A DNA stretch of 64,000 nucleotides from JACKII01 sp041687435. GTDB lineage: Bacteria; Pseudomonadota; Alphaproteobacteria; Bin95. The notes under the pieces were generated by a model that had not been told where the DNA came from, searched no databases, and saw only the letters and a list, made by a program, of their open reading frames with translations. The translations under genes and the position numbers were made by a program. The stretch is taken from the NCBI GenBank assembly GCA_041687435.1, contig JAWLBX010000020.1, positions 1-64,000 on the forward strand, written 5' to 3'. Shown here one piece after another: positions 1 to 8,201 of this stretch; the first letter of the stretch is position 1, and every line of letters begins with the position of its first letter.

Positions 1-1089
1 ATCCACGACGCCGATGCTGAATGCGCCGCCGGCCTGCCGGGTAAAGGCCAATTTCTCGCCGTCTGGCGACCAGGCGGGCGTACCGAACCGGCCGCGCAGG
101 CCAACCGGCCGGCGCTGGCCGGAGGCGAGGTCGTGAACGACCATCTGCAGATAGCCGGGGCCGTCGGTGATATAGGCCAGCTTGTTGCCGTCGGGGCTCA
201 CATTCACCTCGGTCTCGATCGACGGTGCCGCGGTCAGGCGGTTCTCGCGCGGGGAGCCGATGCGGGCGCTGTAAATGTCCGTATTGCCTTCAATTACCTT
301 ACTGTAAAACAATGTACCGTCCGGCCCGATGTCGGGGCTGAACCGCACGGCGCGGTCATTGAACACCGGGCCGCTGCGGTTGGTGCGGCTGTCGCTGTAG
401 AACAGCCGTGGCCGGTTCTCGCTGATGCGGACATAGACGAGCAAGTCGCCATTGGGAGAGAGGCGCGGCGAGGTCATTTCCTCGTTGCTGGTGGCCAGCA
501 CCTGCAGGTCGCTGCCATCCAAATAGGAGGCGGCAATCTCGAAGCGCTTGCGGCCGCCGCTGGCGATGGTGCGGACATAGGCAATTTTGGTGGCGAAATA
601 GCCGCTGCGGCCTGTGAAGAACTGGTACAGCAAGTCGCTGACCGTGTGGCCGATCAGCGGTGGATCGTTGTCCGATACCTGGAACTGCCGGCGCAGCACG
701 ATGCGGGAGACGCCGGGGTCAAAAACCTCCAGGCTCACCGTGCGGCCACTGCCGCCAGCGGGCGCCACCGCCAGGGTTACGTCATAGCCGCCCGCATCCG
801 TCTGTTGCCAGCCGGACCGTGTCGGCTGTGCGCCGGGCGGTTGAATGGCCAGGGTGAAAAAGCCACTGGAATGCAGGTCGCGCTGAACGAACCGGGCCAG
901 CCCCAGGAGGTCCTGACGCTGTACGCCGGCCGTTTCGTTCAGTGTCAGGTTGATCCGGGTGGTTCCCTGACCGCGGCCTTCCACGTTAAACGTGACCTGC
1001 GCGGCTGCCAGACCGGAAAGGCAAAGCCACGCCAAGGCGGTGCAGAGGATCAGGCGGATCGGGCTGGGAAGGCGCATCAAAACTTGCAT
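1..1089 (-). CDS. tolB: Tol-Pal system protein TolB (3' part beyond window)
   Basis: Periplasmic beta-propeller protein of the Tol-Pal envelope complex, which links Pal to TolA during constriction. The minus-strand frame is open to the window edge, so the C-terminus is missing. The chosen ATG at 1089 has AGGAGA eight bases upstream; an in-frame ATG at 1077 is the alternative. The N-terminus is a clear Sec signal peptide: charged residues, a hydrophobic core, then AAAQ at the likely cleavage site. An amino-terminal TolB domain follows, then WD40-like repeats with typical phrases such as LSPNGDLLVYVR and WSPDGEKLAFTR. It lies 12 bp after tolA, so it is the last visible gene of a tolQRAB operon. 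pal would be expected next, outside the window. Confidence 0.95.
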   Translation of the reverse strand, partial: MQVLMRLPSPIRLILCTALAWLCLSGLAAAQVTFNVEGRGQGTTRINLTLNETAGVQRQDLLGLARFVQRDLHSSGFFTLAIQPPGAQPTRSGWQQTDAGGYDVTLAVAPAGGSGRTVSLEVFDPGVSRIVLRRQFQVSDNDPPLIGHTVSDLLYQFFTGRSGYFATKIAYVRTIASGGRKRFEIAASYLDGSDLQVLATSNEEMTSPRLSPNGDLLVYVRISENRPRLFYSDSRTNRSGPVFNDRAVRFSPDIGPDGTLFYSKVIEGNTDIYSARIGSPRENRLTAAPSIETEVNVSPDGNKLAYITDGPGYLQMVVHDLASGQRRPVGLRGRFGTPAWSPDGEKLAFTRQAGGAFSIGVVD

Positions 1090-1101
1090 GGCTCTGGTCT
1101 C

Positions 1102-2715
1102 CTATCGCCGCCGGCCGAGGCCGGTGGTGGTGATGTTGAGATTGAAATCCCGCATGCCCGAACGGGAGGTCAGGTGCTGCATGAACTCCGGGCACCTGCT
1201 CAGCCCCGACTCGATCTTGCCAAGGGTGGCTGGCGGCACAACGCCATCGCTCAGGTTCGGTCTGCCCTGAATGGTAACGCTGCGGGCGGCGCGGTCCAGC
1301 CGCATCGCAAAAACGCCGGTGAAATGGTCTGTCGGCCGGAAGGAGCCAGCCCGTTCCAGGCAGCGCTGCGCAATCACGGACCCTTTTGCCTCGAAGGACT
1401 CGAGCGAGCCTTCGGCGCCGTCTGGGCTGCCGCCGGCGACGCCGTTGCCGGTCGCGCCCTCGCGGCCCAGCGAGGAACCTTGCTGGCTGTAGCTGCCAAG
1501 CTTGCCGAGTTGGGCCAGTGCGCTTGCCTGGCTGTCGGCCGGTGTGCTGCTGCCCGTGGCGGATGCCGTATCGCCGCTGTTGGCTGGCCTGGTCGGCTCG
1601 CCGGGGGCTGGCGAAGGTTCCGCCGGTTCATCCGGCGGCGCAGTTCGGGCTTCTGCTTGCGGTTGCGGCGGGCGCAGGCGTGGCTGCGGCGGCTCGCTTG
1701 GCGCATCCAGAACCTCTGCCTGGGTGGTGGCGGTTTCCGATGGCTTGGCGAGCGTTGGCGGCGGGGCCTCGCGCGGCGGCGCTGATGGGGCAAGGGCATC
1801 GCGGCTGACGGTTGGCGGTGTCGTCGGCTCTCCCGGCCTTGCCGCAGGTGGCGTTGCCAGGGCCGTGGGCGGCGGGGCGGTACTTGCGGGCGCGGCCGGT
1901 TGTTGTGCGGGGCTGGCGTCCTGGGCCGAACGCTCTGGCTGGGTGAGCGCCGTGCGTGGCGCGGCGTTTGGGCTTGGGGCCTCTGCTTGCGGTTGCCGGG
2001 GGCGTGCTACTTCCGCAGGAGCTTCCGGCGAGGCCTCCGCTGGCTGCGGGGGCTCCGCAACGGCCACCTGGGCTGGTGGTGCGGCGGGTTCCGCCGTTTC
2101 GGCGGGGGCGGTGGCCTCCGGTATTCGGGCCGCCGCGGGCGGTGGCTCCGTCGGTGCGGCTTCCGCCGTTTCGGACGGGGTAGTGCTGACCCTGGCCGCG
2201 GGCTTGCGCGCTTCCGGTGGATCGGGCGGCGCTGCTTCCCGCGGTTCTGGCGCGATCAGGCGAAGGGCGGGCGGGGCAGGCGGGGCGGCCGCGCTTGCGG
2301 TATCCGCCGGGTTGGCAATCCTGGCCTGCGGCTGAGCGGCGTCGGCAGGCCGCGCAGGCTCCGGCGTTGCGGCGGGGGTGTTGCCGGCGGTGTCGGCAGG
2401 CCGCGGGGCCGCCGTCAGCGGCGGGGCGTTTGGCAACGCCTGCTGCTGGGGTGCAGGCGGCGCGGTATCCGGCGGCACCTGTGTTGCCTCTGCAATGCGC
2501 TGCGATGGGCCGGTATCCGCCCCTGGTTGCTGAGGCTGGGTCAATTGGCCAATGGCAAGCGGCAGGTCTTTCAGGTGGATAATGTTGGGCGCTGGCGGTG
2601 TGGTGGTGGCATACCAGTAGATGACGCCGGCAAAGACCAAATGCAGCAGGATCGCCAGCAGTAAGGGAAGTTCGTCCCGTTGGTTATGGTCGGCGGTGAG
2701 GCTGGACATGGTCAC
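1102..2715 (-). CDS. tolA: TolA-like energy-transducing envelope protein
   Basis: Inner-membrane protein that spans the periplasm and couples TolQR to TolB/Pal. The 537-residue product has one transmembrane segment at about residues 16-36, then a very long proline/alanine/glutamate-rich region (about 50-400) and a glycine/serine-rich stretch. A small folded C-terminal domain (about 435-537) carries two cysteines, like domain III of TolA. The assignment rests on this architecture and on position between tolR and tolB, because the linker is low complexity. The start is GTG at 2715, overlapping the tolR stop by four bases; ATG at 2709 is an alternative. The linker is proline-rich rather than the alanine/lysine-rich helix of enteric TolA, as is common in alphaproteobacteria. 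Confidence 0.88.
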   Translation of the reverse strand: MTMSSLTADHNQRDELPLLLAILLHLVFAGVIYWYATTTPPAPNIIHLKDLPLAIGQLTQPQQPGADTGPSQRIAEATQVPPDTAPPAPQQQALPNAPPLTAAPRPADTAGNTPAATPEPARPADAAQPQARIANPADTASAAAPPAPPALRLIAPEPREAAPPDPPEARKPAARVSTTPSETAEAAPTEPPPAAARIPEATAPAETAEPAAPPAQVAVAEPPQPAEASPEAPAEVARPRQPQAEAPSPNAAPRTALTQPERSAQDASPAQQPAAPASTAPPPTALATPPAARPGEPTTPPTVSRDALAPSAPPREAPPPTLAKPSETATTQAEVLDAPSEPPQPRLRPPQPQAEARTAPPDEPAEPSPAPGEPTRPANSGDTASATGSSTPADSQASALAQLGKLGSYSQQGSSLGREGATGNGVAGGSPDGAEGSLESFEAKGSVIAQRCLERAGSFRPTDHFTGVFAMRLDRAARSVTIQGRPNLSDGVVPPATLGKIESGLSRCPEFMQHLTSRSGMRDFNLNITTTGLGRRR

Positions 2716-3128
2716 TCGACGATCGCAAAGGTCACGCCTGCCACCTGTGAGGAGTTAACGACCTGCAGGGTCGAAAACAGCGTTGTGTAGTTCACATTTT
2801 TATGGGCGGTGATGTTGATGACCACGCCCGACGGCGCGTCGGTGCGCAACTGCGCCAGCGCGAGGCCGAGATTCGGCCGGTCCACCGCCTGGCCGGCCAG
2901 AATGATGGTGCCGTCTTCCGACAGTTCCAGGGTGAAGGTCTCGCTCTGCTCGAATTCCGCGCCCAGTGCACCGGCGATCTGATCTGTGTCTGCATTCTTG
3001 GCGCCGGGCACATCTGAGGCGAAGACGATGGTCAGGGCCAGCAGCACCAGCAGCACATCGACAAATGGTGTGATGTTGATTGTGGCGACCAGGGTATGCG
3101 GGTTGCGGTGGCGGGAAGGCCGGGCCAT
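2712..3128 (-). CDS. tolR: Tol-Pal system protein TolR (ExbD/TolR family)
   Basis: Inner-membrane subunit of the proton-driven TolQR motor. The 138-residue protein has the family layout: a short basic cytoplasmic N-terminus, one transmembrane helix at about 18-39, then a periplasmic domain. The helix begins ITPFVDVLLVLL; Asp24 matches the conserved proton-channel aspartate of ExbD/TolR. The gene is 10 bp after tolQ and overlaps tolA by four bases, so the three are probably translated together. Length and motif are normal for the family. Confidence 0.95.
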   Translation of the reverse strand: MARPSRHRNPHTLVATINITPFVDVLLVLLALTIVFASDVPGAKNADTDQIAGALGAEFEQSETFTLELSEDGTIILAGQAVDRPNLGLALAQLRTDAPSGVVINITAHKNVNYTTLFSTLQVVNSSQVAGVTFAIVE

Positions 3129-3138
3129 AGCGGAGCCT

Positions 3139-3822
3139 CTACCAGTCCGGATGCACGGGCTGCCGTCCGAGGCGCGCGACCTCCGTCACCAAGCCTGTGA
3201 AGGCCTGGGTGAAGCGGCGGGCGACGCGCTGGGCCCGGGTGGCCAGCGAATTGTTGGCGATCACGGCAGGGATGGCGACGAACAGGCCGGCCAAGGTGGC
3301 GAACAGGGCCTCGCCGATGGCGGGAGCCAAGGCGCTGAATGTGATTGCTTCGGCCGAGCGCACCGACGAGAATGCCACCAAAATGCCCCAGACCGTGCCG
3401 AACAGACCGATGAAGGGCGCCGTGGCGGCGATGGTGGAAAGACCGGGGCAGTTGCGAGTCAGATTGTCATAGACTTCGCCCCAGACCTCGTCGAACAGGC
3501 TGTGACTGGAGTTCGCAGCCGCCGCCTCCGCCAGTGCATGCGGCGAGGCTTCCAAATCGTCCCCGGGATGGGCGCGCTGGCCGTTGGCGCGCACCATCAG
3601 ATGCGCGAAGCGCTGCAATTGCGCGCGGATGCCACCAATATCCATAGCGGCAACGGCTTTCTGCAGGTCCTCACTCTCGATGTTGACCCGGCGGACTGCG
3701 AGAACGAACTTGATGACCGCATACCAGATATAGACCGACTGGATTACCAGAATGGCCAACACGGCCCGGATCACGAAATCCGAGGTTTCCAGCATGTGGG
3801 CTACGCTATCGAAGCCTTCCAT
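3139..3822 (-). CDS. tolQ: Tol-Pal system protein TolQ (MotA/TolQ/ExbB family)
   Basis: Polytopic inner-membrane subunit of the TolQR motor. The 227-residue product has three predicted transmembrane segments, at about 16-40, 131-151 and 172-190, with a cytoplasmic loop between the first and second. The motif APFIGLFGTVWGI at the second segment is the TolQ/ExbB signature. It is the first gene of the visible tol operon. Many proteobacteria have ybgC directly upstream; here no ybgC is seen and the neighbour is an alpha/beta-hydrolase gene on the same strand. The intervening 180 bp holds a hairpin and presumably the tol promoter. Confidence 0.95.
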   Translation of the reverse strand: MEGFDSVAHMLETSDFVIRAVLAILVIQSVYIWYAVIKFVLAVRRVNIESEDLQKAVAAMDIGGIRAQLQRFAHLMVRANGQRAHPGDDLEASPHALAEAAAANSSHSLFDEVWGEVYDNLTRNCPGLSTIAATAPFIGLFGTVWGILVAFSSVRSAEAITFSALAPAIGEALFATLAGLFVAIPAVIANNSLATRAQRVARRFTQAFTGLVTEVARLGRQPVHPDW

Positions 3823-3956
3823 AAGTCTTCCTGTTCCAACACGGTTTGGCCCGACCTGGCCATTATGTGCCGCCGGGCCGTTATCCGGACGCAGCGGCTG
3901 AGCTTGCCTATGGTCATTTATTGCAACGATTCGCCGGCCGATATGCGGCGATTGTG

Positions 3957-3986
3957 AGGCCCGCGGCGTTTCAGACCCGCGGGCCT
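3957..3986 (-). terminator. Hairpin after the hydrolase gene, possible terminator
   Basis: A perfect 10-bp inverted repeat (3957-3966 with 3977-3986) encloses a 10-nt loop. It lies just downstream of the minus-strand hydrolase gene and upstream of tolQ. On the plus strand a TTTT run follows the stem, but no plus-strand gene reads into it. On the minus strand no T-tract follows, so any intrinsic terminator for the hydrolase gene is atypical. Confidence 0.5.
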
Positions 3987-4000
3987 TTTACCGAACCGCA

Positions 4001-4795
4001 TCAGTTCGCGTCGAGGAACGACCGCAGCGCGGCGTTGAAGCCGCCCACATCCTCCATGTTCGACAGATGGCGCGCAACCGGCAGCACGACAAGTTGCGCA
4101 CCGGGAATGCCGTCGCGGATCTCCTCGGACATGGCAAGCGGGGTGCCGGGATCGTCCTCGCCACAGATGACCAGTGTCGGCGTCTTGATCTCGCCCAGGC
4201 GGCCGGTCAGGTTCAGCCGCGAGATGGCGGCACCGCATCCGCAATAGCCATCCACCGGCGTTGCCGCGATCATCTTGCGCACGCCTTCGATCACATCCGG
4301 CGCGCTTTTTACGAAACCGGGCGAGAACCAGCGGTCGATCGTGCCGTCAATGCCTGCCTCCAGGCCATTGGCGCGGGCGGCCTTGATCCGTTCGGCCCAC
4401 ATGGTCTGTGCTTCCGGCGGATAACCGCTGGCGGTATCGCACAGCACCAGGGACCGCAGGCGTTCCGGCGCCTTCAGCCCCAGAGTTTGGCCGATCATGC
4501 CGCCCATGGACAGGCCGCAATAGTGGGATTTGTCGATGCCGAGCGCATCCCACAGGCCGATCACGTCATCCGCCAGTTCGTCCAGTGTGTACTCGCCGGC
4601 TGGCGCCGCACTGGCGCCATGGCCGCGGGTGTCGAAGAGCAGCACGCGATAGGCGTCGGTCAAGACCGGCAATTGCGGGTTCCACATGGTGTGGTCCGCG
4701 CTCAGCGAATGACTCATGGTCAAGACGGGCGCGCCTTCCGGCCCGTCGAACCGGTAGGCAATGCGGGTGCCGTTAACATCTGCGAATTGGACCAT
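4001..4795 (-). CDS. Alpha/beta hydrolase, 3-oxoadipate enol-lactonase (PcaD)-like
   Basis: Probable serine hydrolase of 264 residues. The nucleophile elbow GLSMGG places Ser96, the segment CGEDDPGTP gives an acidic residue near 214-215, and ARHLSN gives His243, completing a catalytic triad in the usual order. Overall pattern and length resemble 3-oxoadipate enol-lactonases of the beta-ketoadipate pathway, but no other pca gene is nearby, so the substrate is not established. The start is set at the ATG at 4795, preceded by GGGAGA; a longer upstream frame lacks family-like sequence. A SnoaL-like gene lies 49 bp upstream on the same strand and is probably cotranscribed. Confidence 0.8.
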   Translation of the reverse strand: MVQFADVNGTRIAYRFDGPEGAPVLTMSHSLSADHTMWNPQLPVLTDAYRVLLFDTRGHGASAAPAGEYTLDELADDVIGLWDALGIDKSHYCGLSMGGMIGQTLGLKAPERLRSLVLCDTASGYPPEAQTMWAERIKAARANGLEAGIDGTIDRWFSPGFVKSAPDVIEGVRKMIAATPVDGYCGCGAAISRLNLTGRLGEIKTPTLVICGEDDPGTPLAMSEEIRDGIPGAQLVVLPVARHLSNMEDVGGFNAALRSFLDAN

Positions 4796-4844
4796 GATGG
4801 TGTTCTCCCTTTTTTCTCGCGGTAGCGGTGGGCCCGATCGGGGG

Positions 4845-5255
4845 TCAGTGGAGCGGTTGCCCGGCTCTCGTCGTCGGCATGGGGGCATTCATCGGGCCGG
4901 CGTGATGGTGCACCATGCGCCAGACCCCCTGTTCCAAGGCGAACATGTTGCTGGCGATCAGCCGCCCGCCGGACAGGGCCTCGATACAGACGACCAGCCC
5001 TGCGCCTTCTAGCAGCAGGGCTTGCGGTTGCAGGCATTGGATTGCCGGGCGGGTGGATGCGGACAGGATGTCTTTCCAACTGGCCAGCACCTCGTCCCGG
5101 CCGTGGATGGGCGCTGCACCCGGATGCACGCAGGCAACCGGATGCTCCTCCGCCCACAACGCGGCCATTCCCTCCGCGTCGCCGCTGTCGAAGGCGTCAT
5201 AGAACGCTTCATTGGTAGCCAACAGGGCGGCAGTGGTGACTTTCGGGGTGGCCAT
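4845..5255 (-). CDS. SnoaL/NTF2-like small protein
   Basis: A 136-residue protein of the SnoaL-like NTF2 fold. The N-terminal half has the characteristic pattern of a helix followed by residues describing daily work of the fold: FYDAFDSGDAEGMAALWAEE, then a conserved His/Cys-Val-His-Pro-Gly stretch, and a C-terminal WRMVHHHAG segment. Members include ketosteroid-isomerase-like enzymes and ligand-binding proteins, so the exact function cannot be read from sequence. It precedes the PcaD-like hydrolase on the same strand and follows cca after 38 bp; it may be in one transcript with either. Confidence 0.75.
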   Translation of the reverse strand: MATPKVTTAALLATNEAFYDAFDSGDAEGMAALWAEEHPVACVHPGAAPIHGRDEVLASWKDILSASTRPAIQCLQPQALLLEGAGLVVCIEALSGGRLIASNMFALEQGVWRMVHHHAGPMNAPMPTTRAGQPLH

Positions 5256-5293
5256 CGGGTCCGTATCTCCTTTTCACGAAATGGCAGCGACAG

Positions 5294-6541
5294 TCAGGCG
5301 TTGCGGTCCAGCGATTTTTGAACCGCCGCAAGGCAGGCTGCGCGGTCCGGCTGAAAATCGTGGCGTATCCACCAGTCCTCAACCAGGCGCAGGATTTCGC
5401 CGATATGCGGGCCGGGTTTGACGCCGAGTTCGACCAAGTCGAGGCCGCCGACGGGAAGTTTCGGCCAGGCCCAACCCGCCGCCACCTGCAGGCGCAGGTC
5501 CAAATCGCCCGGGTCTCCCTCCGCCGCGGCCAGCAGGGCGCGCAGGCGGTAGAGTTTGCGGTCGCCGGTTTTGTAGAGCAGGCGGCGTATCTCGCCTACG
5601 TCATGGCCCAGCGCGGGTAAGGGCCGGGCCAGTGCGGCCAGCCGCCGGGCCTGATCCTTGCTGAAGCGGAGCCTCTCTGCCAGCGCCGCATAGGGTTCTG
5701 CCGATCCTGGCAGCATCGCCGCCAGCCTTGCAACCGGGCAGGCTGACAAACCGCGTGAGCCCTCCAGCGCCACGAAGGCCGCTAACGGTCTGGGGCGCAT
5801 GGTGAGCGGGGTCAGGCTGCGGAGAATGTCGTTCGCTGCCATTGCCTCCACCGCCGGTACTGGGTCCGACGCGGTCAGCAGCCGGTGCAGTTCGGTTGAA
5901 AGCCGCTCGCCGGACAGGATGTCGAGCCGGTCGGCGGCGCGGGCAGCCGCGGCAAGACTGGCCGGGTGCAATCGTCCCCGGCCGTACCAGGCGGAAAACC
6001 GGAAGAAGCGAAGCAGGCGCAGAACGTCCTCGCGGATGCGTTCGTCCGGGTCGCCGATGAAGCGGACAATACCGGACTCCAGATCGCTGAGGCCGCCGCA
6101 GGGGTCATACAGATTCCCGTCCGGATCGACCGAGAAGGCGTTGATGGTGAAGTCGCGGCGCAGGGCATCTTCCACCCAGTCGGTGGTAAAGGCGACGGTG
6201 GCGCGGCGTCCGTCCGTCTCCACGTCCCGGCGTAACGTCGTGATTTCGAACTGACCCGTGCTGGTCAGCGCGACCACGGTGCCGTGTTCGATGCCAATGG
6301 GTTTGACGCGCACCTTTGCGGCTCGCAGGCGCGCTGAGGTCTCGTCCGGGGGCAGCGGTGTCGCTATATCCACATCGAGATTCGGCTGGTCCAGCAGAAA
6401 GTCGCGCACGCAGCCGCCGACGAACCGCACATTCTCGCGCCCCAGCGCCCAGACCACTGCCCGCACGCCCGGAATGTCCATCCAGGGGATGTGGCTGAGG
6501 GCGCGGACGGGCAAATCCGCCAGAATCGGCGCATTCGCCAT
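5294..6541 (-). CDS. cca: CCA tRNA nucleotidyltransferase / poly(A) polymerase family
   Basis: Class II nucleotidyltransferase that adds or repairs the tRNA 3' CCA end. The 415-residue protein has the polymerase head motif GGCVRD at residues 42-46 and the metal-binding Asp pair in LDVDIA (Asp56 and Asp58). The following RRDFTINAF and LRFFRFSAWYG elements are typical of the neck region. The ATG at 6541 shares one base with the stop of the preceding small membrane protein gene (TGATG), so translational coupling is likely; a longer upstream frame overlaps that gene and is rejected. The DUF1285-Nudix-DUF6111-cca arrangement is familiar in alphaproteobacteria. Both tRNA genes in this window already encode CCA, so the enzyme may serve mainly in repair. 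Confidence 0.93.
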   Translation of the reverse strand: MANAPILADLPVRALSHIPWMDIPGVRAVVWALGRENVRFVGGCVRDFLLDQPNLDVDIATPLPPDETSARLRAAKVRVKPIGIEHGTVVALTSTGQFEITTLRRDVETDGRRATVAFTTDWVEDALRRDFTINAFSVDPDGNLYDPCGGLSDLESGIVRFIGDPDERIREDVLRLLRFFRFSAWYGRGRLHPASLAAAARAADRLDILSGERLSTELHRLLTASDPVPAVEAMAANDILRSLTPLTMRPRPLAAFVALEGSRGLSACPVARLAAMLPGSAEPYAALAERLRFSKDQARRLAALARPLPALGHDVGEIRRLLYKTGDRKLYRLRALLAAAEGDPGDLDLRLQVAAGWAWPKLPVGGLDLVELGVKPGPHIGEILRLVEDWWIRHDFQPDRAACLAAVQKSLDRNA

Positions 6542-6801
6542 CAATTGAAATGTCCCGGGATCAGGATGCCGTCCTCGTAATGCGGCGGCACATATTGACT
6601 GCCGGGCGGCGCGCCGCTGTTGAACCGCCAGACGCCCAGAGTGAGTGCTGCGAGCACCACCCCGATTGACAGAAGCGGCACCCATGGCACCTCCCGCGCC
6701 CATTCCGGCATGCGGTCATTGCCATAGACCACACGCCAGGCGAAATAAACCGCCAGCGGCAGCAGCAGGGGCAGCAGGGTCATCACAACGCTGCGCAACA
6801 T
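6541..6801 (-). CDS. Small membrane protein, DUF6111-like
   Basis: An 86-residue protein with two predicted transmembrane helices (about residues 3-23 and 40-61) and a short polar C-terminus ending in PPHYEDGILIPGHFN. Size, topology and position between a Nudix gene and cca match the DUF6111 family of alphaproteobacterial membrane proteins. No catalytic motif is visible and the function is unknown. It is six bases from the Nudix gene and overlaps cca by one base. Confidence 0.75.
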   Translation of the reverse strand: MLRSVVMTLLPLLLPLAVYFAWRVVYGNDRMPEWAREVPWVPLLSIGVVLAALTLGVWRFNSGAPPGSQYVPPHYEDGILIPGHFN

Positions 6802-6807
6802 GGCGGA

Positions 6808-7452
6808 TCAGCCTTCCTTGCCGGTAAGTATGTCGACCAGATTGACCAGCATCCCGGCCGTGGCGCCCCAGATGAACCGGCCTTCATAGGGCAGCACGTA
6901 ATAGTGGCGGCGGCGCCCGTCGCGCACCCGGCTTTCCTGTTGGTGATTGCGCCGGTCCAAAATCCAACCTAGCGGCACCTCGAACACCTCCGCCACTTCA
7001 AACGGATCGGCGGTCAATTCGAATGGCGGCTCCACCCAGGCGACGATGGGCGTGACGCCATAGGCAGTGGATGTCTCGTAAAGCGAGAGCTGTCCCAGCA
7101 CCTCGATATGGCGCGGGTGAAGGCCGATCTCCTCCTCCGTTTCCCGCAATGCGGTCGCTTCCAGGTGCGGGTCATGCTCCTCCCAGCCGCCGCCGGGAAA
7201 GCTGATTTGGCCGGCGTGCTTTTTCAGATGCGCCGTGCGTTGGGTCAGCAAAATTGTCGGCTCGCGCTCGCGGTTGACGATGCCGACCAGCACGCCAGCC
7301 GGCTTCAGGCGCCGCTCGCCGACATAGCCTGGCCGGCCGTGCGGGTGCAGGTCGAAATCGCTACGTTCGCCGCGTTTTGCCGCCCGTGTCGCCTCCGGCC
7401 CCACCGGGAGGCCGCCGGCGGCCAGCCGTTCGAGTATTTCCTCCCTGGTCAC
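6808..7452 (-). CDS. Nudix hydrolase, CoA pyrophosphatase-like (NudL type)
   Basis: Probable hydrolase of CoA or related nucleotide diphosphates. The Nudix box follows the GX5EX7REUXEEXGU pattern, ending in ALRETEEEIGL. The preceding segment LLTQRTAHLKKHAGQISFPGG is the CoA-pyrophosphatase signature of this subfamily. The start is taken as GTG at 7452, which overlaps the stop of the DUF1285 gene by four bases, giving 214 residues. The longer in-frame extension to 7494 lies inside the upstream gene and is unlikely to be translated. Confidence 0.88.
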   Translation of the reverse strand: MTREEILERLAAGGLPVGPEATRAAKRGERSDFDLHPHGRPGYVGERRLKPAGVLVGIVNREREPTILLTQRTAHLKKHAGQISFPGGGWEEHDPHLEATALRETEEEIGLHPRHIEVLGQLSLYETSTAYGVTPIVAWVEPPFELTADPFEVAEVFEVPLGWILDRRNHQQESRVRDGRRRHYYVLPYEGRFIWGATAGMLVNLVDILTGKEG

Positions 7453-8000
7453 GCCTCGCCCTGCCCGAGATGATGCAGTGTGCCACCAGACCATACCGCC
7501 AGGCTGCTGTCCGGCTTTTCTTCGGCCAGTTCGACCAGATCATAGAACACCGATCTCACGATCAACGCCTCCAGGCCAGGGCGGACCATGACATAGGGTC
7601 GGGGCTCGGCGTGATCGTCGCCGATCACCAGCCAGATCGGATGGTCGGCATCGGCGGTCACCCATTCGTCCAGATTGGTGCGGAATTTCAGCGTTTGCCC
7701 GCGTCCTTCGCCTTCCGCCAGCATCTCGACCGCGACAAAAGGAGCGTCCTCGACCTCGACCGTGCCGCGCTCAACCGGCGTTACCAGCAGATAGTCGCCG
7801 TTTTCGGCCCGCTTCAGCACGGTGGAAAAGAGTTTGACCAGCGCCATCCGCCGGAACGGCAGGCCATTGTGATACCAAGTGCCGTCCTTGGCGATGCGGA
7901 TGCCGAAATCTGTGGGCGGTTCGGCACCATTCGGCTCGCGGTTCGGATTGCCAGCCTTGCCGTCCGTCAGGATCGATAGGTCGGGAGTGGGATTGCTCAA
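7449..8000 (-). CDS. DUF1285 domain protein
   Basis: A 183-residue soluble protein of unknown function matching the DUF1285 family, with the hallmark DGTWYHNGLPFRRMALVKLF followed by a long beta-rich C-terminal half. The start is most likely TTG at 8000: a perfect AGGAGG (8010-8015) lies nine bases upstream. An ATG at 8057 in frame would add 19 residues but places the ribosome site inside the coding region. The gene is first in the DUF1285-Nudix-DUF6111-cca run and is divergent from moxR, with about 200 bp between them for two promoters. Confidence 0.82.
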   Translation of the reverse strand: MSNPTPDLSILTDGKAGNPNREPNGAEPPTDFGIRIAKDGTWYHNGLPFRRMALVKLFSTVLKRAENGDYLLVTPVERGTVEVEDAPFVAVEMLAEGEGRGQTLKFRTNLDEWVTADADHPIWLVIGDDHAEPRPYVMVRPGLEALIVRSVFYDLVELAEEKPDSSLAVWSGGTLHHLGQGEA

Positions 8001-8201
8001 CGCCAACGTCCTCCTGTGCGCGGAACCAACGTTTCCTATATAGGGGCCGTGCCGCATGGCGTGAAGCCATAGCGCCGCCGTGCCGGGCCATGCAAGGCTG
8101 ACCGGTCACCTTTCCGGCAGGTTTGGCGCTGGCCCCCTCGCCAGCGGGCCGGGTTCGCGGCATACTGTAACCCTGTTGCCTGGAGCGGAGCCGAACGCGC
8201 T

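Noticed and set aside
133..1785. A 550-codon plus-strand open frame opposite tolB and tolA
   Set aside because: It is antisense to well-supported tol genes, arginine/glycine rich and without domain features; GC-rich antisense frames of this kind are common here.
1300..2500. GC-rich direct repeats within tolA
   Set aside because: They follow from the proline/alanine-rich linker of TolA and need no separate explanation.
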